Shown here: positions 32,713 to 41,141 of the stretch, in pieces | Layout: the number at the start of each line of letters is the position of its first letter | Numbering within the stretch: the first letter of the stretch is position 1 | From: Amycolatopsis sp. NBC_01488 | GTDB taxonomy: Bacteria; Actinomycetota; Actinomycetes; Mycobacteriales; Pseudonocardiaceae | Assembly (NCBI RefSeq): GCF_036227105.1 | Contig: NZ_CP109434.1 | Span: 4,282,001 to 4,346,000, forward strand | Direction of reading: 5' to 3' | DNA: 64,000 nucleotides | Notes under the pieces: generated by a model | The model's input: only the letters and a program-made list of their open reading frames with translations | What the model was told of the DNA's origin: nothing | Databases searched by the model: none | Position numbers and translations under genes: made by a program

Positions 32713-34484
32713 CCCAGGGTCAGCGCGGCGTGGTAGGCGAGCAGCTGCAGCGGGATGGTCAGCAGGATCGGGTCGAGCTCCGGCTCGGTCCGCGGGACGA
32801 CGATCCGCGGGACGTCGAGGTCGCCGAAGTCGACGTCGTCGTGCGTGACCGCGAGGACCGCGCCGCCGCGGGCGCGGATCTGCTGCATCGCGGCCAGGTT
32901 GCGGTCGGCCAGCTCGTCGGCGGGCACGATCGCGACCGTCGGGAGCGACTCGTCGATCAGCGCGAGCGGACCGTGCTTCAGCTCGGACGTCTGGTACGCC
33001 TCGGCGTGGCGGTAGGAGATCTCCTTGAACTTCTGCGCGCCTTCGCGGGCCACCGGGAAGCCTCGGACGCGGCCGATGAAGAACAGGCTGTTCGCGGCCG
33101 CGGCGGTCTTCGCGTGCTCGGCGATCCGGGCCTCGGCGGCCAGGACCGTCCGGATCTGGTCCGGCAGCGCGCGGATCGCGTCGATGATCCGCTGTCCGTC
33201 CGCATTGGACAGATCGCGGACCCGGCCGAGGGACAGCGCGATCAGCGCGAACCCGACGGCCATGTTCGTCAGCGCCTTCGTCGAGGCGACCGCGATCTCC
33301 GGGCCGGCGTGCAGGTAGACGCCGCCGTCGCAGGCACGGGCGATGGTCGAGCCGACGACGTTGACCAGGCCGGCGACCCGGCCGCCCTTGCGCTTGATCT
33401 CCTCGACGGCGAACGCGGTGTCGATCGTCTCGCCGGACTGGCTGACCGCGATGTAGAGCGTGTCCGCCTCGATGATCGGGTTGCGGTAGCGGAACTCCGA
33501 CGCGGCTTCGGCGTCGGCCGGGATCCGCGCCAGCTCCTCGATCATCGTTGCGCCGATCTGGCCGACGTAGTACGCCGAGCCGCAGCCGAGGATCTTCACC
33601 CGGCTGAACCCGCGCAGTTCCCGGGGCGTCAGGTTGAGCCCGTCGAGGCGGGCGACGCCGAACCGGCGGTCCAGCCGGCCGCGGATCATCCGCTCGACGG
33701 ACTCGGGCTGCTCCTGGATCTCCTTGGCCATGTAGTGCGGGAACCCGCCGAGGTCGAGGTCTTCCGCGGCGATGTCGATCTCGGTGGCCGGCTTGGTGGT
33801 GTCGCTCTCGTCGACGGTGAAGGTGCGGTAGCCGGTCGCGAAGACCGTCGCGAACTCGCCGTCGTCGAGGTGCGCGACCTGCGAGGTGTGCCGGACGAGC
33901 GCGGCGAGGTCGCTGGCGACGAACATCTCGCGCTCGCCGACGCCGATGATCAGCGGCGAGCCGTTGCGCGCGATGACCAGCCGGTCCGGGTGCGCCGAGT
34001 CGGTGACGGCGATCGCGTACGTGCCGGTGATCCGCGAAACCGCCTCGACGACGGCGTCTTCGAGCGTGTCGGCGGCCGAGCGCGCGATCAGGTGGGCGAG
34101 GACCTCGGTGTCGGTCTCGGAAGTGAGCTCGACGCCGGCGTCGGCGAGCTGGGCGCGCAGCGCGTCGGCGTTGTCGATGATGCCGTTGTGGACCACGGAG
34201 ATCCGGCCGTCTTCCGAGGTGTGCGGGTGCGCGTTGGCCTCCGACGCCGGCCCGTGCGTGGCCCACCGCGTGTGGCCGATGCCGACCTTCCCGTTCAGGC
34301 GCTTGGGCAGCGCGGCGGCGAGGTTGCGGACCCGGCCGACGACGCGGTGGACCCGCGCGGTGTCCTTCGGGCCGAGGACGGCGATGCCCGCGGAGTCGTA
34401 CCCGCGGTACTCGAGGCGGGTCAGGCCCTCGAGCAGGATGGGGGCGGCGTTCTGGCCGCCGATGTAACCGACGATCCCGCACAT
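32661..34484 (-). CDS. glmS: Glucosamine-fructose-6-phosphate aminotransferase (isomerizing)
   Basis: The 607-aa GlmS makes glucosamine-6-phosphate from fructose-6-phosphate and glutamine, the first step to UDP-GlcNAc for peptidoglycan. It has an N-terminal Ntn glutaminase domain with nucleophile Cys2 (MCGIVGYIGG) and HTRWATHG, then two SIS sugar-isomerase domains (CGSAYYVGQ, SQSGETIDT). It ends DKPRNLAKSVTVE, matching the family tail. Length is normal. It is the third gene of an operon after dapA and a 90-aa protein. No glmS ribozyme fold was seen in the short leader. Confidence 0.97.
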   Translation of the reverse strand: MCGIVGYIGGQNAAPILLEGLTRLEYRGYDSAGIAVLGPKDTARVHRVVGRVRNLAAALPKRLNGKVGIGHTRWATHGPASEANAHPHTSEDGRISVVHNGIIDNADALRAQLADAGVELTSETDTEVLAHLIARSAADTLEDAVVEAVSRITGTYAIAVTDSAHPDRLVIARNGSPLIIGVGEREMFVASDLAALVRHTSQVAHLDDGEFATVFATGYRTFTVDESDTTKPATEIDIAAEDLDLGGFPHYMAKEIQEQPESVERMIRGRLDRRFGVARLDGLNLTPRELRGFSRVKILGCGSAYYVGQIGATMIEELARIPADAEAASEFRYRNPIIEADTLYIAVSQSGETIDTAFAVEEIKRKGGRVAGLVNVVGSTIARACDGGVYLHAGPEIAVASTKALTNMAVGFALIALSLGRVRDLSNADGQRIIDAIRALPDQIRTVLAAEARIAEHAKTAAAANSLFFIGRVRGFPVAREGAQKFKEISYRHAEAYQTSELKHGPLALIDESLPTVAIVPADELADRNLAAMQQIRARGGAVLAVTHDDVDFGDLDVPRIVVPRTEPELDPILLTIPLQLLAYHAALTLGYDIDKPRNLAKSVTVE

Positions 34485-34508
34485 GGCGGACCTCTTTTCG
34501 TGGCTGGG

Positions 34509-34781
34509 TCAGCCGTAGACGATGCGGCGCAGCTGCCGTTCGGACAGGTCGGGCGCGGCCACCAGGCGCCCCCGGAGCTCGGCGGCGATCAGCGGGAAGA
34601 TCTCGGGGTTCTTCCGGCCCTCGGCCTGCAGCTCGCTGTGCCTGCGCCGGACGTACTGCTCGGTGGGTGTCCGGTAGAAGGCGAGGACGTCGTCGACGAC
34701 GCGCGCGGCCACGCCCGGCGGCAAGCCGGTGGACGCGGCCACGTGTTCGACGATGTCGGTGTCCTCCACGCCGGACATCAT
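34509..34781 (-). CDS. Conserved 90-aa protein between dapA and glmS
   Basis: A small charged helical protein with no named family that I can assert. Segments such as STGLPPGVAARVVDDVLAFY, QYVRRRHSELQAEG and RQLRRIVYG look conserved and resemble small actinobacterial proteins of unknown function with a possible HTH-like core. The ATG overlaps the dapA stop (ATGA) and glmS begins 24 bases after its stop, so all three share a transcript linking lysine/diaminopimelate and amino-sugar supply for the cell wall. Confidence 0.78.
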   Translation of the reverse strand: MMSGVEDTDIVEHVAASTGLPPGVAARVVDDVLAFYRTPTEQYVRRRHSELQAEGRKNPEIFPLIAAELRGRLVAAPDLSERQLRRIVYG

Positions 34782-35665
34782 GCACTGCGGGCCGCGCGAA
34801 CTTCAAACTCTTGCCCGAAATCGGGCAAGTTTGTCGGGGTGGTCTCGACCAGGGGTAGCCGCACCGTCGCGTGCGGGATGACTCCCAGCTCCGCCAGCAC
34901 GGCCTTGGCCATCGTCACGCCGGGGCCCGAGCGCATGATCGCGTCCGTCAGCGGAAGCAGCGAAGCCTGGATCTCGCGAGCCCTCCCCAGGTCACTGCGG
35001 TGGACGGCCTCGATGAGGGCCGCGGTGCGGTCGGCCGCCACGTTGGCCACGACGCTCACGAGGCCCGCCGCGCCGCACGCCAGGTACGGCAGGTTCAGCT
35101 CGTCGATGCCGCAGTAGTACGCCAGTCCCGTGCGGGTCATGACCGTCATCGCCTCGAACAGGTCGCCCTTGGCGTCCTTGACCGCCCGGATCCGGGGGTG
35201 GGCGGCCAGCTCGACCAGCGTTTCCGGCGTCATCGCGAGGCCCGCCCGCGCCGGGACGTCGTAGAGCATCACCGGCAGCTCGGTCGCGTCGGCCACCGCG
35301 AGGCAGTGGGCGATCACCCCGGCCTGCGTCGGCCGGGAGTAGTAGGGGCAGACCAGCAGCAGCCCGTCGGCGCCGGCCGCCTCGGCGGCACGGGCCCGGC
35401 GGATGCTCGCGGCCGTGTCGTAGGTGCCGACGCCGGCGAGCACGCGGGCCCGGCTCCCGGCCTGGGCGACGACGCTCCGGACGAGCCCGGCGGCTTCGCG
35501 TTCGGTCAGGGTGGGGGACTCGCCGGTGGTCCCGCCGACGACGAGGCCGTCGCACCCGGTGGCCAGCAGGTGGTCGAGGAGGCCCGCGAGGCCGGGTTCG
35601 CTGAGCGTCCCGCCGGGCTGCATGGGGGTCACCATCGCGACGAGGTTGGTGCCGAAGTCGGTCAT
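34778..35665 (-). CDS. dapA: 4-hydroxy-tetrahydrodipicolinate synthase family protein
   Basis: A 295-aa DapA-type aldolase condensing pyruvate with aspartate semialdehyde in the diaminopimelate/lysine pathway. The Schiff-base Lys163 is in AVKDAKGD, the catalytic Tyr135 in MLYDVPAR, and the pyruvate-binding GGTTGES is near residue 44. Length is normal. It may be a second dapA or a related aldolase such as N-acetylneuraminate or oxo-acid lyase, since it sits by glmS and not in the main dap cluster. A LysR gene is divergent 73 bases away. Confidence 0.85.
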   Translation of the reverse strand: MTDFGTNLVAMVTPMQPGGTLSEPGLAGLLDHLLATGCDGLVVGGTTGESPTLTEREAAGLVRSVVAQAGSRARVLAGVGTYDTAASIRRARAAEAAGADGLLLVCPYYSRPTQAGVIAHCLAVADATELPVMLYDVPARAGLAMTPETLVELAAHPRIRAVKDAKGDLFEAMTVMTRTGLAYYCGIDELNLPYLACGAAGLVSVVANVAADRTAALIEAVHRSDLGRAREIQASLLPLTDAIMRSGPGVTMAKAVLAELGVIPHATVRLPLVETTPTNLPDFGQEFEVRAARSA

Positions 35666-35738
35666 GGCGTCGACCCTGCCCGCCGCGACTGGTGCGGTCC
35701 AGCGACGCTTTCTTGCCGATACTGCGTAATCTGGCTTC

Positions 35739-36626
35739 ATGATCGAGGTCGGTGCGCTGCGGGCGTTGCGGTCGGTGGCGGCGCTCGGGACCCTGGCCCG
35801 GGCGGCCGAGGAGCTGGGGTTCACGGCGTCGGCGGTGTCGCAGCAGATCAAGCGGCTGGAACGCCAGGTCGGGGTGCCGGTGCTCGCGCCGGCGGGCCGC
35901 GGCGTCGTGCTGACACCGGCCGGGCAGGCCATCGCCGACTCGGCGCCGGACGTGTTCCAGGCGCTCGAACGCTGTGCCGAAGCGGCCCAGTCGGTCTCGG
36001 AGGGTGCGCCGCGCGGCACGCTCCGGGTAGTGGCGTTTTCGACCGCCATCCGCGGCCTGCTCGCGCCGGTGCTGCGCGGATTGTCCGTGCGCTGTCCCGA
36101 CTTGCGCGTCCAGATCACCGAACAGGATCCTGCGGAAGCGTTGCGGGGTGTCGACGCGGGGACCGCCGACCTCGCTCTCGTCCACGACGCCGACGGGCTG
36201 CCCGCCGCACAGCCGCCGTCGCTGACGCGGCGGCTGGTGCACACCGACGTCGGTGACGTGGTGCTGAGCCGGGCGCACCCGCTCGCGTCGGCCGCCGAAC
36301 CGCTCGGCCGCCTCGATCTCGCCGGGCACGCGTGGGTGACCAGCCCGCCGGGAACCGTGTGCCACCAATGGTTCCGGCGCCTGTTGGCGGACGCGCCGGA
36401 GGAGCCGGACGTGCGTCACCTGGTCGACGACTTCGCGACGCAGCTGTCGCTGGTCGCGTCCGGCGAGGTGATCGCGCTGATCCCGCGCCTGGCCCGGCCG
36501 CCGCTGGGCGACGACCTGATCGCGCGTCCGCTGCGACGGCAGCCGAAGCGCGAAGTTCACGCGGCGTGGCGGCGCAGCGCGGACGCGAGCCCGGCGATCC
36601 GGGCACTGCTCGCGGAACTCGGCTAG
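35739..36626 (+). CDS. LysR-family transcriptional regulator
   Basis: A 295-aa LysR protein with N-terminal HTH (GTLARAAEELGFTASAVSQQIKRLERQ) and a periplasmic-binding-like effector domain. It is transcribed divergently from dapA, the standard arrangement for a LysR and its target. A likely role is control of the dapA-glmS operon in response to an amino acid or aldol product. No obvious T-N11-A box was confirmed in the 73-base gap. Confidence 0.9.
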   Translation: MIEVGALRALRSVAALGTLARAAEELGFTASAVSQQIKRLERQVGVPVLAPAGRGVVLTPAGQAIADSAPDVFQALERCAEAAQSVSEGAPRGTLRVVAFSTAIRGLLAPVLRGLSVRCPDLRVQITEQDPAEALRGVDAGTADLALVHDADGLPAAQPPSLTRRLVHTDVGDVVLSRAHPLASAAEPLGRLDLAGHAWVTSPPGTVCHQWFRRLLADAPEEPDVRHLVDDFATQLSLVASGEVIALIPRLARPPLGDDLIARPLRRQPKREVHAAWRRSADASPAIRALLAELG

Positions 36627-36633
36627 AGGGGAG

Positions 36634-36691
36634 CCGCCGGTCGTGAGTGAGAAACCGTGTTCTAGCACTGTTTCTCACTCACGACCGGCGG
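36634..36691. terminator. Long inverted repeat with GTCGTGAGTGAGAAAC core
   Basis: Bases 36634-36655 and 36670-36691 are perfect 22-bp inverted arms around a 14-base loop. It lies between convergent LysR and infA genes, so it can end both. The core GTCGTGAGTGAGAAAC is shared with the element at 50663-50708. Confidence 0.7.
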
Positions 36692-36694
36692 TGG

Positions 36695-36919
36695 TCAGGT
36701 GCGGTAGCGGAACAGGATCCGGCCTCGGGCGAGGTCGTACGGGCTCAGCTCCACCAGGACCCGGTCGTACGGCAGGATCTTGATGTAGTTCTTCCGGATC
36801 TTGCCGCTGATGTGCGCGAGGACCTGGTGCCCGTTCGGCAGCTCCACCTTGAACGTGGCGTTGCGCAGGCACTCCAGCACGGTGCCCTCGACTTCGATGC
36901 CACCCGCCTTATTCGCCAT
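36695..36919 (-). CDS. infA: Translation initiation factor IF-1 (stand-alone paralogue)
   Basis: A 74-aa S1/OB-fold protein with the IF-1 signatures [21 protein letters not shown] and [16 protein letters not shown]. It is clearly IF-1-like, but it sits outside the ribosomal-protein operon in which actinobacterial infA normally lies and differs from the usual MAKKDGAIEVEG start (here [12 protein letters not shown]). It is therefore probably a second copy. It overlaps the upstream GNAT gene by 11 bases and ends at the 36634-36691 inverted repeat. Confidence 0.92.
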   Translation of the reverse strand: MANKAGGIEVEGTVLECLRNATFKVELPNGHQVLAHISGKIRKNYIKILPYDRVLVELSPYDLARGRILFRYRT

Positions 36920-37703
36920 GGCGCACCAGTTCCAGGGTGCTGGCCGTGCGCCGCGCGCCGACGCCCTCGAACAACGCCGTCGCCGCCGGGTTGGCTTCGT
37001 TCACTTCGGCCGACGCCGCCGGGATTCCCGCGTAGTGGAGGGCGCCCAGCACCTGCGCCAGCAGTGCGCGGGCGACGCCCCGGCGCCGGCGGTCGGCGCG
37101 GACCGCGATCAGGCCGATGCGGGGCAGCCGGGTCACCTGGACCACCCGGACCAGACCCACGTACTCGCCCGCTTCGGCCGCGACCGCGTACTTGGCCGGG
37201 TCGACCACGGTGTCCCCGTCCCGCCCGGCCAGCAGCTCGGCCGGCATCTCCGGCCAGCCGACGGTCGCCTCGACCTCCGCGCGGATCACGCGGTCCAGCG
37301 CACGCAGCGGGCCTTCTTCAGCCGCGCCCAGGGGCACGACCGTGACGCCCGGCGGCGGTACCGCGCCGAGCCCCGTGACCGCCGGATCGGTGGGCACGGC
37401 GTACTCCCACTCGCGGCGCCGGGCCGTGAAGCCGGCTCGTTCCCAGCCGGCCGTCAGCTCGACGTCGGCCTCGTCGACGATCGTGTGGAGCGGGGCCGGG
37501 AGATCCGCCAGCATCGCGGCGGCGAGCCGGTCGAAGACCGAGCGGTGCCAGGCATCCACGCTGAGGAAGGTCCGGCCGTCGGGCCGGGTCGAGGTTTCGC
37601 CGCGGCCGACCACCCGGTCGTCCTCCAGCGCGTGCCAGAGCCGGTCCGCCGCCCGCGTGATCACCACCGCGGGCTCACCGGACGTGAAATGCGTAGTATT
37701 CAT
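36909..37703 (-). CDS. GNAT-family N-acetyltransferase
   Basis: A 264-aa protein with a C-terminal GNAT domain: [31 protein letters not shown] gives strand 4 and the acetyl-CoA pyrophosphate loop ([10 protein letters not shown]). The N-terminal half looks like a degenerate second GNAT domain ([20 protein letters not shown]). The substrate could be an antibiotic, a peptide or a ribosomal protein. The ATG is preceded by AAAGG, a hairpin and a 17-codon upstream reading frame, suggesting ribosome-mediated attenuation. It overlaps infA and so shares its transcript. Confidence 0.85.
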   Translation of the reverse strand: MNTTHFTSGEPAVVITRAADRLWHALEDDRVVGRGETSTRPDGRTFLSVDAWHRSVFDRLAAAMLADLPAPLHTIVDEADVELTAGWERAGFTARRREWEYAVPTDPAVTGLGAVPPPGVTVVPLGAAEEGPLRALDRVIRAEVEATVGWPEMPAELLAGRDGDTVVDPAKYAVAAEAGEYVGLVRVVQVTRLPRIGLIAVRADRRRRGVARALLAQVLGALHYAGIPAASAEVNEANPAATALFEGVGARRTASTLELVRHGE

Positions 37704-37717
37704 GGGCTCGTACCTTT

Positions 37718-37740
37718 CGGGAGTGCTCGAAGCGCTCCCG
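37718..37740 (-). promoter_or_regulatory. Attenuator-like hairpin before the GNAT gene
   Basis: On the minus strand CGGGAGCGCT-TCG-AGCACTCCCG pairs at nine of ten positions. It is directly followed by AAAGG (37713-37717) and lies 12 bases after the leader-peptide stop, where it could be opened or closed by a stalled ribosome. Confidence 0.5.
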
Positions 37741-37752
37741 GCGACCCCTACG

Positions 37753-37806
37753 TCAGTCGCCCGACCGTGACGACGAGGGGAGCACCCACATCGAAACAGC
37801 GTTCAT
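37753..37806 (-). CDS. Possible 17-aa leader peptide upstream of the GNAT gene
   Basis: A 17-codon frame (MNAVSMWVLPSSSRSGD) with a strong Shine-Dalgarno GGAGGTGAG four bases before its ATG and a -10 TATCGT about 40 bases upstream. It is too short for a protein with a known fold. Its position, its good ribosome site and the hairpin between it and the GNAT start make a translation-attenuation leader plausible. The codon run SMWVLPSSSR could be the stalling element. Confidence 0.55.
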   Translation of the reverse strand: MNAVSMWVLPSSSRSGD

Positions 37807-37874
37807 GGGGCTCACCTCCCGGCGTCGAGTCACGGTCTCCGGCACGATAGCGGCCCGGCACCCCCGCGCCCAAC

Positions 37875-38504
37875 TCATTTGACGGCGGCGCGGCGCGCCA
37901 GCAGCCAGCCGGCGATCCTGGCCGGGAACAGCAGCAACAGCAGCACGTAGTAGGCGAGGCTGGGCTTGACGAGCGCCACCACGACCGCGAGCGCGAACAC
38001 GCCCGCGCTCAGCACGTGGGTCCAGAACGTCTCGTCCGACACGGGTTCGGCGTCCGCGCGGATCTCCGGGTCGCGGCGGATGATGAACACCATCGTGGTG
38101 TGGCACAGGCTGCTGGCCAGCAGCGTCCCCAGGTAGAACAAGACGGTGAAGCGCTCGGTCTGGTACGCGCCGATCAGCTCGGTGGGGAAGGGCAGCAAGG
38201 CGATCGTCAGCAGCCAGAGGAAGTTCACGTACACGAGCGCGGTGCTGTACCTCCGCACGTGCTCGAAGATGGCGTGGTGCACGGACCAGAACCGGCCGAT
38301 GACGGCGAAGCTCAGCACGAAGCTGAAGATCTTCGACCAGTTGGCCGTCACCGCCTCCACCGCGGGCCGGTGCTCCACGACCAGCTCGGGCACGAGGTCG
38401 GTGAGCGGCAGGACCAGCAACGTCAGGGCGATCGCGACCACGGCGTCGGTGAAGAACACCAGCCGCTCGGACGACTTCTTCTGCTCCACGCGAACATCAA
38501 ACAC
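37875..38504 (-). CDS. TMEM175-like (DUF1211) membrane protein
   Basis: A 209-aa protein with six hydrophobic helices. The first carries FTDAVVAIALTLLVLPL, the FSDxxxAIxxTLL signature of the TMEM175 potassium-channel family. The second Asp/Ser-rich elements are partly changed, so channel function is inferred. Start GTG 38504 has GGAG six bases upstream; GTG 38489 would also work. It is divergent from a small membrane protein gene with the start sites only 16 bases apart, both using the CCTCCGGAGG stretch as ribosome site. Confidence 0.85.
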   Translation of the reverse strand: MFDVRVEQKKSSERLVFFTDAVVAIALTLLVLPLTDLVPELVVEHRPAVEAVTANWSKIFSFVLSFAVIGRFWSVHHAIFEHVRRYSTALVYVNFLWLLTIALLPFPTELIGAYQTERFTVLFYLGTLLASSLCHTTMVFIIRRDPEIRADAEPVSDETFWTHVLSAGVFALAVVVALVKPSLAYYVLLLLLFPARIAGWLLARRAAVK

Positions 38505-38519
38505 TAGACTCCGGAGGTC

Positions 38520-38930
38520 ATGACCGTTGCCGCCGCGATCACCTTCACCTGGCTGGGCATGGTGCTGGCCATCTCGTTCCTGGAAGCACCGCTGAAGTTC
38601 CGCGTTCCCGGGGTCACCCTGCCGCTGGGGCTCGGCATCGGCCGCGCGGTGTTCGCCGCGCTCAACAAGGTCGAGGCGGTGCTCGCGGCCGGGCTGGTCG
38701 TGAGCCTGGCCGTCGGCACCCGGACGACCCTGGCGGTCGTCTTCGCGGCCGTCGTGGTGCTGGCCCTGCTCGTCCAGCTCGTCGCGGTGCGTCCCGCGCT
38801 GACGCGCCGCTCCGACCGCGTGCTGGCGGGCGAAGAGGGGCCCCGCAGCCACGCCCACCTCGGTTACGTCGGGCTCGAGGTGCTCAAGGTGGCCGGGCTG
38901 CTCGCGTTCGGTGTCGCCGCGCTGGCCTGA
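38520..38930 (+). CDS. Small four-helix membrane protein
   Basis: A 136-aa protein with four hydrophobic helices and a short charged loop (RRSDRVLAGEEGPRSHAHLG). The N-terminal half contains SFLEAPLKFRVPGVTLPLGLGIGRAVFAALNKVE. Similar small membrane proteins occur in actinobacteria, but I recognise no named function. The GGAGG ribosome site is three bases from the ATG. It faces the TMEM175-like gene and converges with the NAGPA-like gene. Confidence 0.8.
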   Translation: MTVAAAITFTWLGMVLAISFLEAPLKFRVPGVTLPLGLGIGRAVFAALNKVEAVLAAGLVVSLAVGTRTTLAVVFAAVVVLALLVQLVAVRPALTRRSDRVLAGEEGPRSHAHLGYVGLEVLKVAGLLAFGVAALA

Positions 38931-38931
38931 G

Positions 38932-40434
38932 TCACCGCCGCGGCAGCACGAGCAGCGCGTCGCCGACCGGGCGCTCGCCCGTCGCGTCCGAAGGGGAGCT
39001 GACGAGCTTGCCGTCGATCGCCATCGCCGTCGAGCCGCCGCCGTCGAGGTTGATCGCGGTCACCGCGCCCAGCCGCGCCATCAGCCGCGCGCCCTCGAGC
39101 AGCGAAAGCCCTTCGGCGAAGCCCGGCTGACGGCCGTCGGCGGTGACGATCAGCAGCCGCCCCTGGCGGTCCAGGCCGACCATCGTGCGCGGATTCCGCT
39201 TGACACCCCAGCCGTACACGTACGACGGGTCGCCGGGGTGCACGACGCCGTCGGCGGCCGCGTCCACCGAGATCCGGCCGTCGCGGACCAGCCACGGGCC
39301 GCCGTTGACGACGCCGGCGGGGTGGACCGGCCGGCCGGATTCGAAGATCCGCGTGCCGACCGGCAGCCTGGTGCCCGGCCGCACGTGCGCGGTCAGCCAG
39401 GTCGCCGCCGCGCCGATACCCTGCACGGTGTGCCCGCCCGCGGGCACGTCGCCGCCCGCGGGACGCACCGCGGTGACGACGTCGCGGGCGTCCAGGACGG
39501 CCTCGACGCCGTCGCCGGCCGGGGTCGGCGTGCCGAGCTGCGGGGTGAACAGCACCAGGTCGTCGGGGTGGGTGCAGGTGGTGTCGTGCAGCGGCCGATC
39601 CGTCGGGACGTCGCCGGGCTCACCGCAGTTGCGGACGAGACCGGGCTTGCGGTCGACGCCGTCGACCTCGTGCCCGCCGACGGTGAGCGCGGTCCGCGGC
39701 ACGCCGATCGACGGCCGGTCCCCGAGCAGCAGCGCGGGCCGCCCGGCGGTCGCTTCGCTCTGCAGGAGGCCCTGGTAGACGCCGATACCGGCCGGTTCGC
39801 CGGGAATGCCGTCGCGCGGGTCGATGACGAAGAAGCCGCCGTTGGTCCCGACGAGCGCCCCGGCGGCGGCCGACAGGGCCGACGTCGTGCGCCGCCCCGC
39901 CACCGACTCGCCGTGGGAAGCGACGACGCTCCCGCGGAACCGCCGCGGATCGACGACGGCGACGCGGATGCGCTGCGGCCCCTGCGCCTCGGGCCCGTCC
40001 TGGCCGGTCCACTCGACGGAGCCGGTGAAGCCGTTCGCGCTCATGGCGCTCGCGGTGGCGGCGGCCTGCGCGCGGTCCGCGAAGGCGCCGACGCGCACCC
40101 GCCAGCCGAGGGCGCCGCGCGGCGTGTCGGCGAACGCGGGCCAGTCGACCTGCTCGGCGCGCGCGTCGAAACCCTTGCCGCGCAAGGAAGTCACGAGCGT
40201 ACCGGCGTGCTCACGGCTGCCGAGCGCGGCCGGCGGCGCGTCCGGATCGGGGCTGGACCCGCCGGGCACGAGCGCGGTGACGGTCCAGAAGCCGGTCCCG
40301 GTCCCCTCGCCGGTCACCGTGGTGGTGACGGTCAGGCCCGGCGCGAGCTCGGCACCGGCGGCCGAGGCCGGGGTGCCGAGCGCGAACGTGAGCGCGGCGG
40401 ACAGGGCCAGTGCGAGCGGCATCCTCGTCTTCAC
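38932..40434 (-). CDS. Secreted phosphodiester glycosidase-like (NAGPA) protein
   Basis: A 500-aa preprotein: signal peptide (about 1-26, ending SALTFALGTPASAAG region), a SPOR-like stretch near residues 75-140 (LVTSLRGKGFDARAEQVDW, RVRVGAFADRAQAAATASAM) and a C-terminal NAGPA domain (LVGTNGGFFVI near 200 and INLDGGGSTAMAIDGK near 455). Such domains cleave GlcNAc-phosphodiester or related links on cell-wall glycans. An internal Cys pair (RNCGEPGD...TTCTHPDD) may form a disulfide. The GTG at 40434 is chosen. The probable role is remodelling of exopolysaccharide or teichoic-acid modifications. Confidence 0.85.
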   Translation of the reverse strand: MKTRMPLALALSAALTFALGTPASAAGAELAPGLTVTTTVTGEGTGTGFWTVTALVPGGSSPDPDAPPAALGSREHAGTLVTSLRGKGFDARAEQVDWPAFADTPRGALGWRVRVGAFADRAQAAATASAMSANGFTGSVEWTGQDGPEAQGPQRIRVAVVDPRRFRGSVVASHGESVAGRRTTSALSAAAGALVGTNGGFFVIDPRDGIPGEPAGIGVYQGLLQSEATAGRPALLLGDRPSIGVPRTALTVGGHEVDGVDRKPGLVRNCGEPGDVPTDRPLHDTTCTHPDDLVLFTPQLGTPTPAGDGVEAVLDARDVVTAVRPAGGDVPAGGHTVQGIGAAATWLTAHVRPGTRLPVGTRIFESGRPVHPAGVVNGGPWLVRDGRISVDAAADGVVHPGDPSYVYGWGVKRNPRTMVGLDRQGRLLIVTADGRQPGFAEGLSLLEGARLMARLGAVTAINLDGGGSTAMAIDGKLVSSPSDATGERPVGDALLVLPRR

Positions 40435-40492
40435 GCGGAGCAAGCTACCCCGCCGGGGTGGACCGCGCGTGGGTTCCGGTTGAACTCCCGGA

Positions 40493-40522
40493 GCGCGGCG
40501 CGACCCCTCGGACGCGCCGCGC
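40493..40522 (-). terminator. Hairpin terminator of the DUF3618/holin operon
   Basis: GCGCGGCGCG (40493-40502) pairs perfectly with CGCGCCGCGC (40513-40522) around ACCCCTCGGA. It lies 11 bases beyond the stop of the DUF3618 gene. Confidence 0.65.
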
Positions 40523-40532
40523 CGGTGGGGTC

Positions 40533-41141
40533 TCACGACGAGCGGACGTTCCGCTGGGCCTCCTGCGCGCGGTCGGTGACGTCGCCGGTCGCCGAGCGCG
40601 CCTCCTCCTGGACCGTGGACGCGCTTTCGGCGGCTTCGGACCGCACCGACTCGGCGGCCTGCCGCACCGGCTCGCGCAGGTTCTCCTGGACCTCTTCGGC
40701 CGCGTGCTTGGCCGCCGGGGCCAGCTGCTCGCGCGCCAGGTCCGTCGCCTGGCCCGCCAGCTTGCGTTCGGGCTCGCTCGCCGGCAGCAGGGACGAGACC
40801 AGCCAGCCGGCGCCGAACGCGATCAGGCCGGCCGCCAGGGGGTTGCCCTGCGTGCCGCGGCGGATCGACTCCGGGGCGTCGGAGACGGTGTCGGCCGCGG
40901 CGCTCACCTTGTCCTGCGCGGTGGCGGCGACCGAGCCGACCTTGTCGCCCGCCGCCGACGCGTGGTCGTTCGCGGTGCCCATCACGCGGTCCTTCGCGCT
41001 GCCGAACGCCGTGCGCAGCCGGCCGACCCGGCGTTCGACGATGCGGCCCGGACTCACCTTCTCGGTCAGCGCGTCGACGTCCGTGCTGAGATTGCGCTGC
41101 GTGCCTTCGATCTCCCGGCGGATCCGGTCGGGTTCGGTCAT
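40533..41141 (-). CDS. DUF3618 membrane-associated stress protein
   Basis: A 202-aa protein. The N-terminus MTEPDRIRREIEGTQRNLSTDVDALTEKV is the DUF3618 signature, followed by an Ala/Asp/Lys-rich coiled helix, a membrane helix (AAGLIAFGAGWLVSSLL near 105-122) and a long amphipathic coiled-coil tail. It is the third gene of an operon with a holin-like protein and a coiled-coil/TM protein; each stop overlaps the next start. The function is unknown, but such proteins are osmotic or envelope-stress induced. Confidence 0.88.
   Translation of the reverse strand: MTEPDRIRREIEGTQRNLSTDVDALTEKVSPGRIVERRVGRLRTAFGSAKDRVMGTANDHASAAGDKVGSVAATAQDKVSAAADTVSDAPESIRRGTQGNPLAAGLIAFGAGWLVSSLLPASEPERKLAGQATDLAREQLAPAAKHAAEEVQENLREPVRQAAESVRSEAAESASTVQEEARSATGDVTDRAQEAQRNVRSS

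Noticed and set aside
34485-34508. glmS ribozyme
   Set aside because: The 24-base gap is far too short for the ribozyme fold, and actinobacterial glmS genes generally lack it.
37753-38106. Long minus frame through the GNAT leader region
   Set aside because: Only the last 17 codons have a ribosome site and sensible context; the remainder overlaps the TMEM175-like gene.
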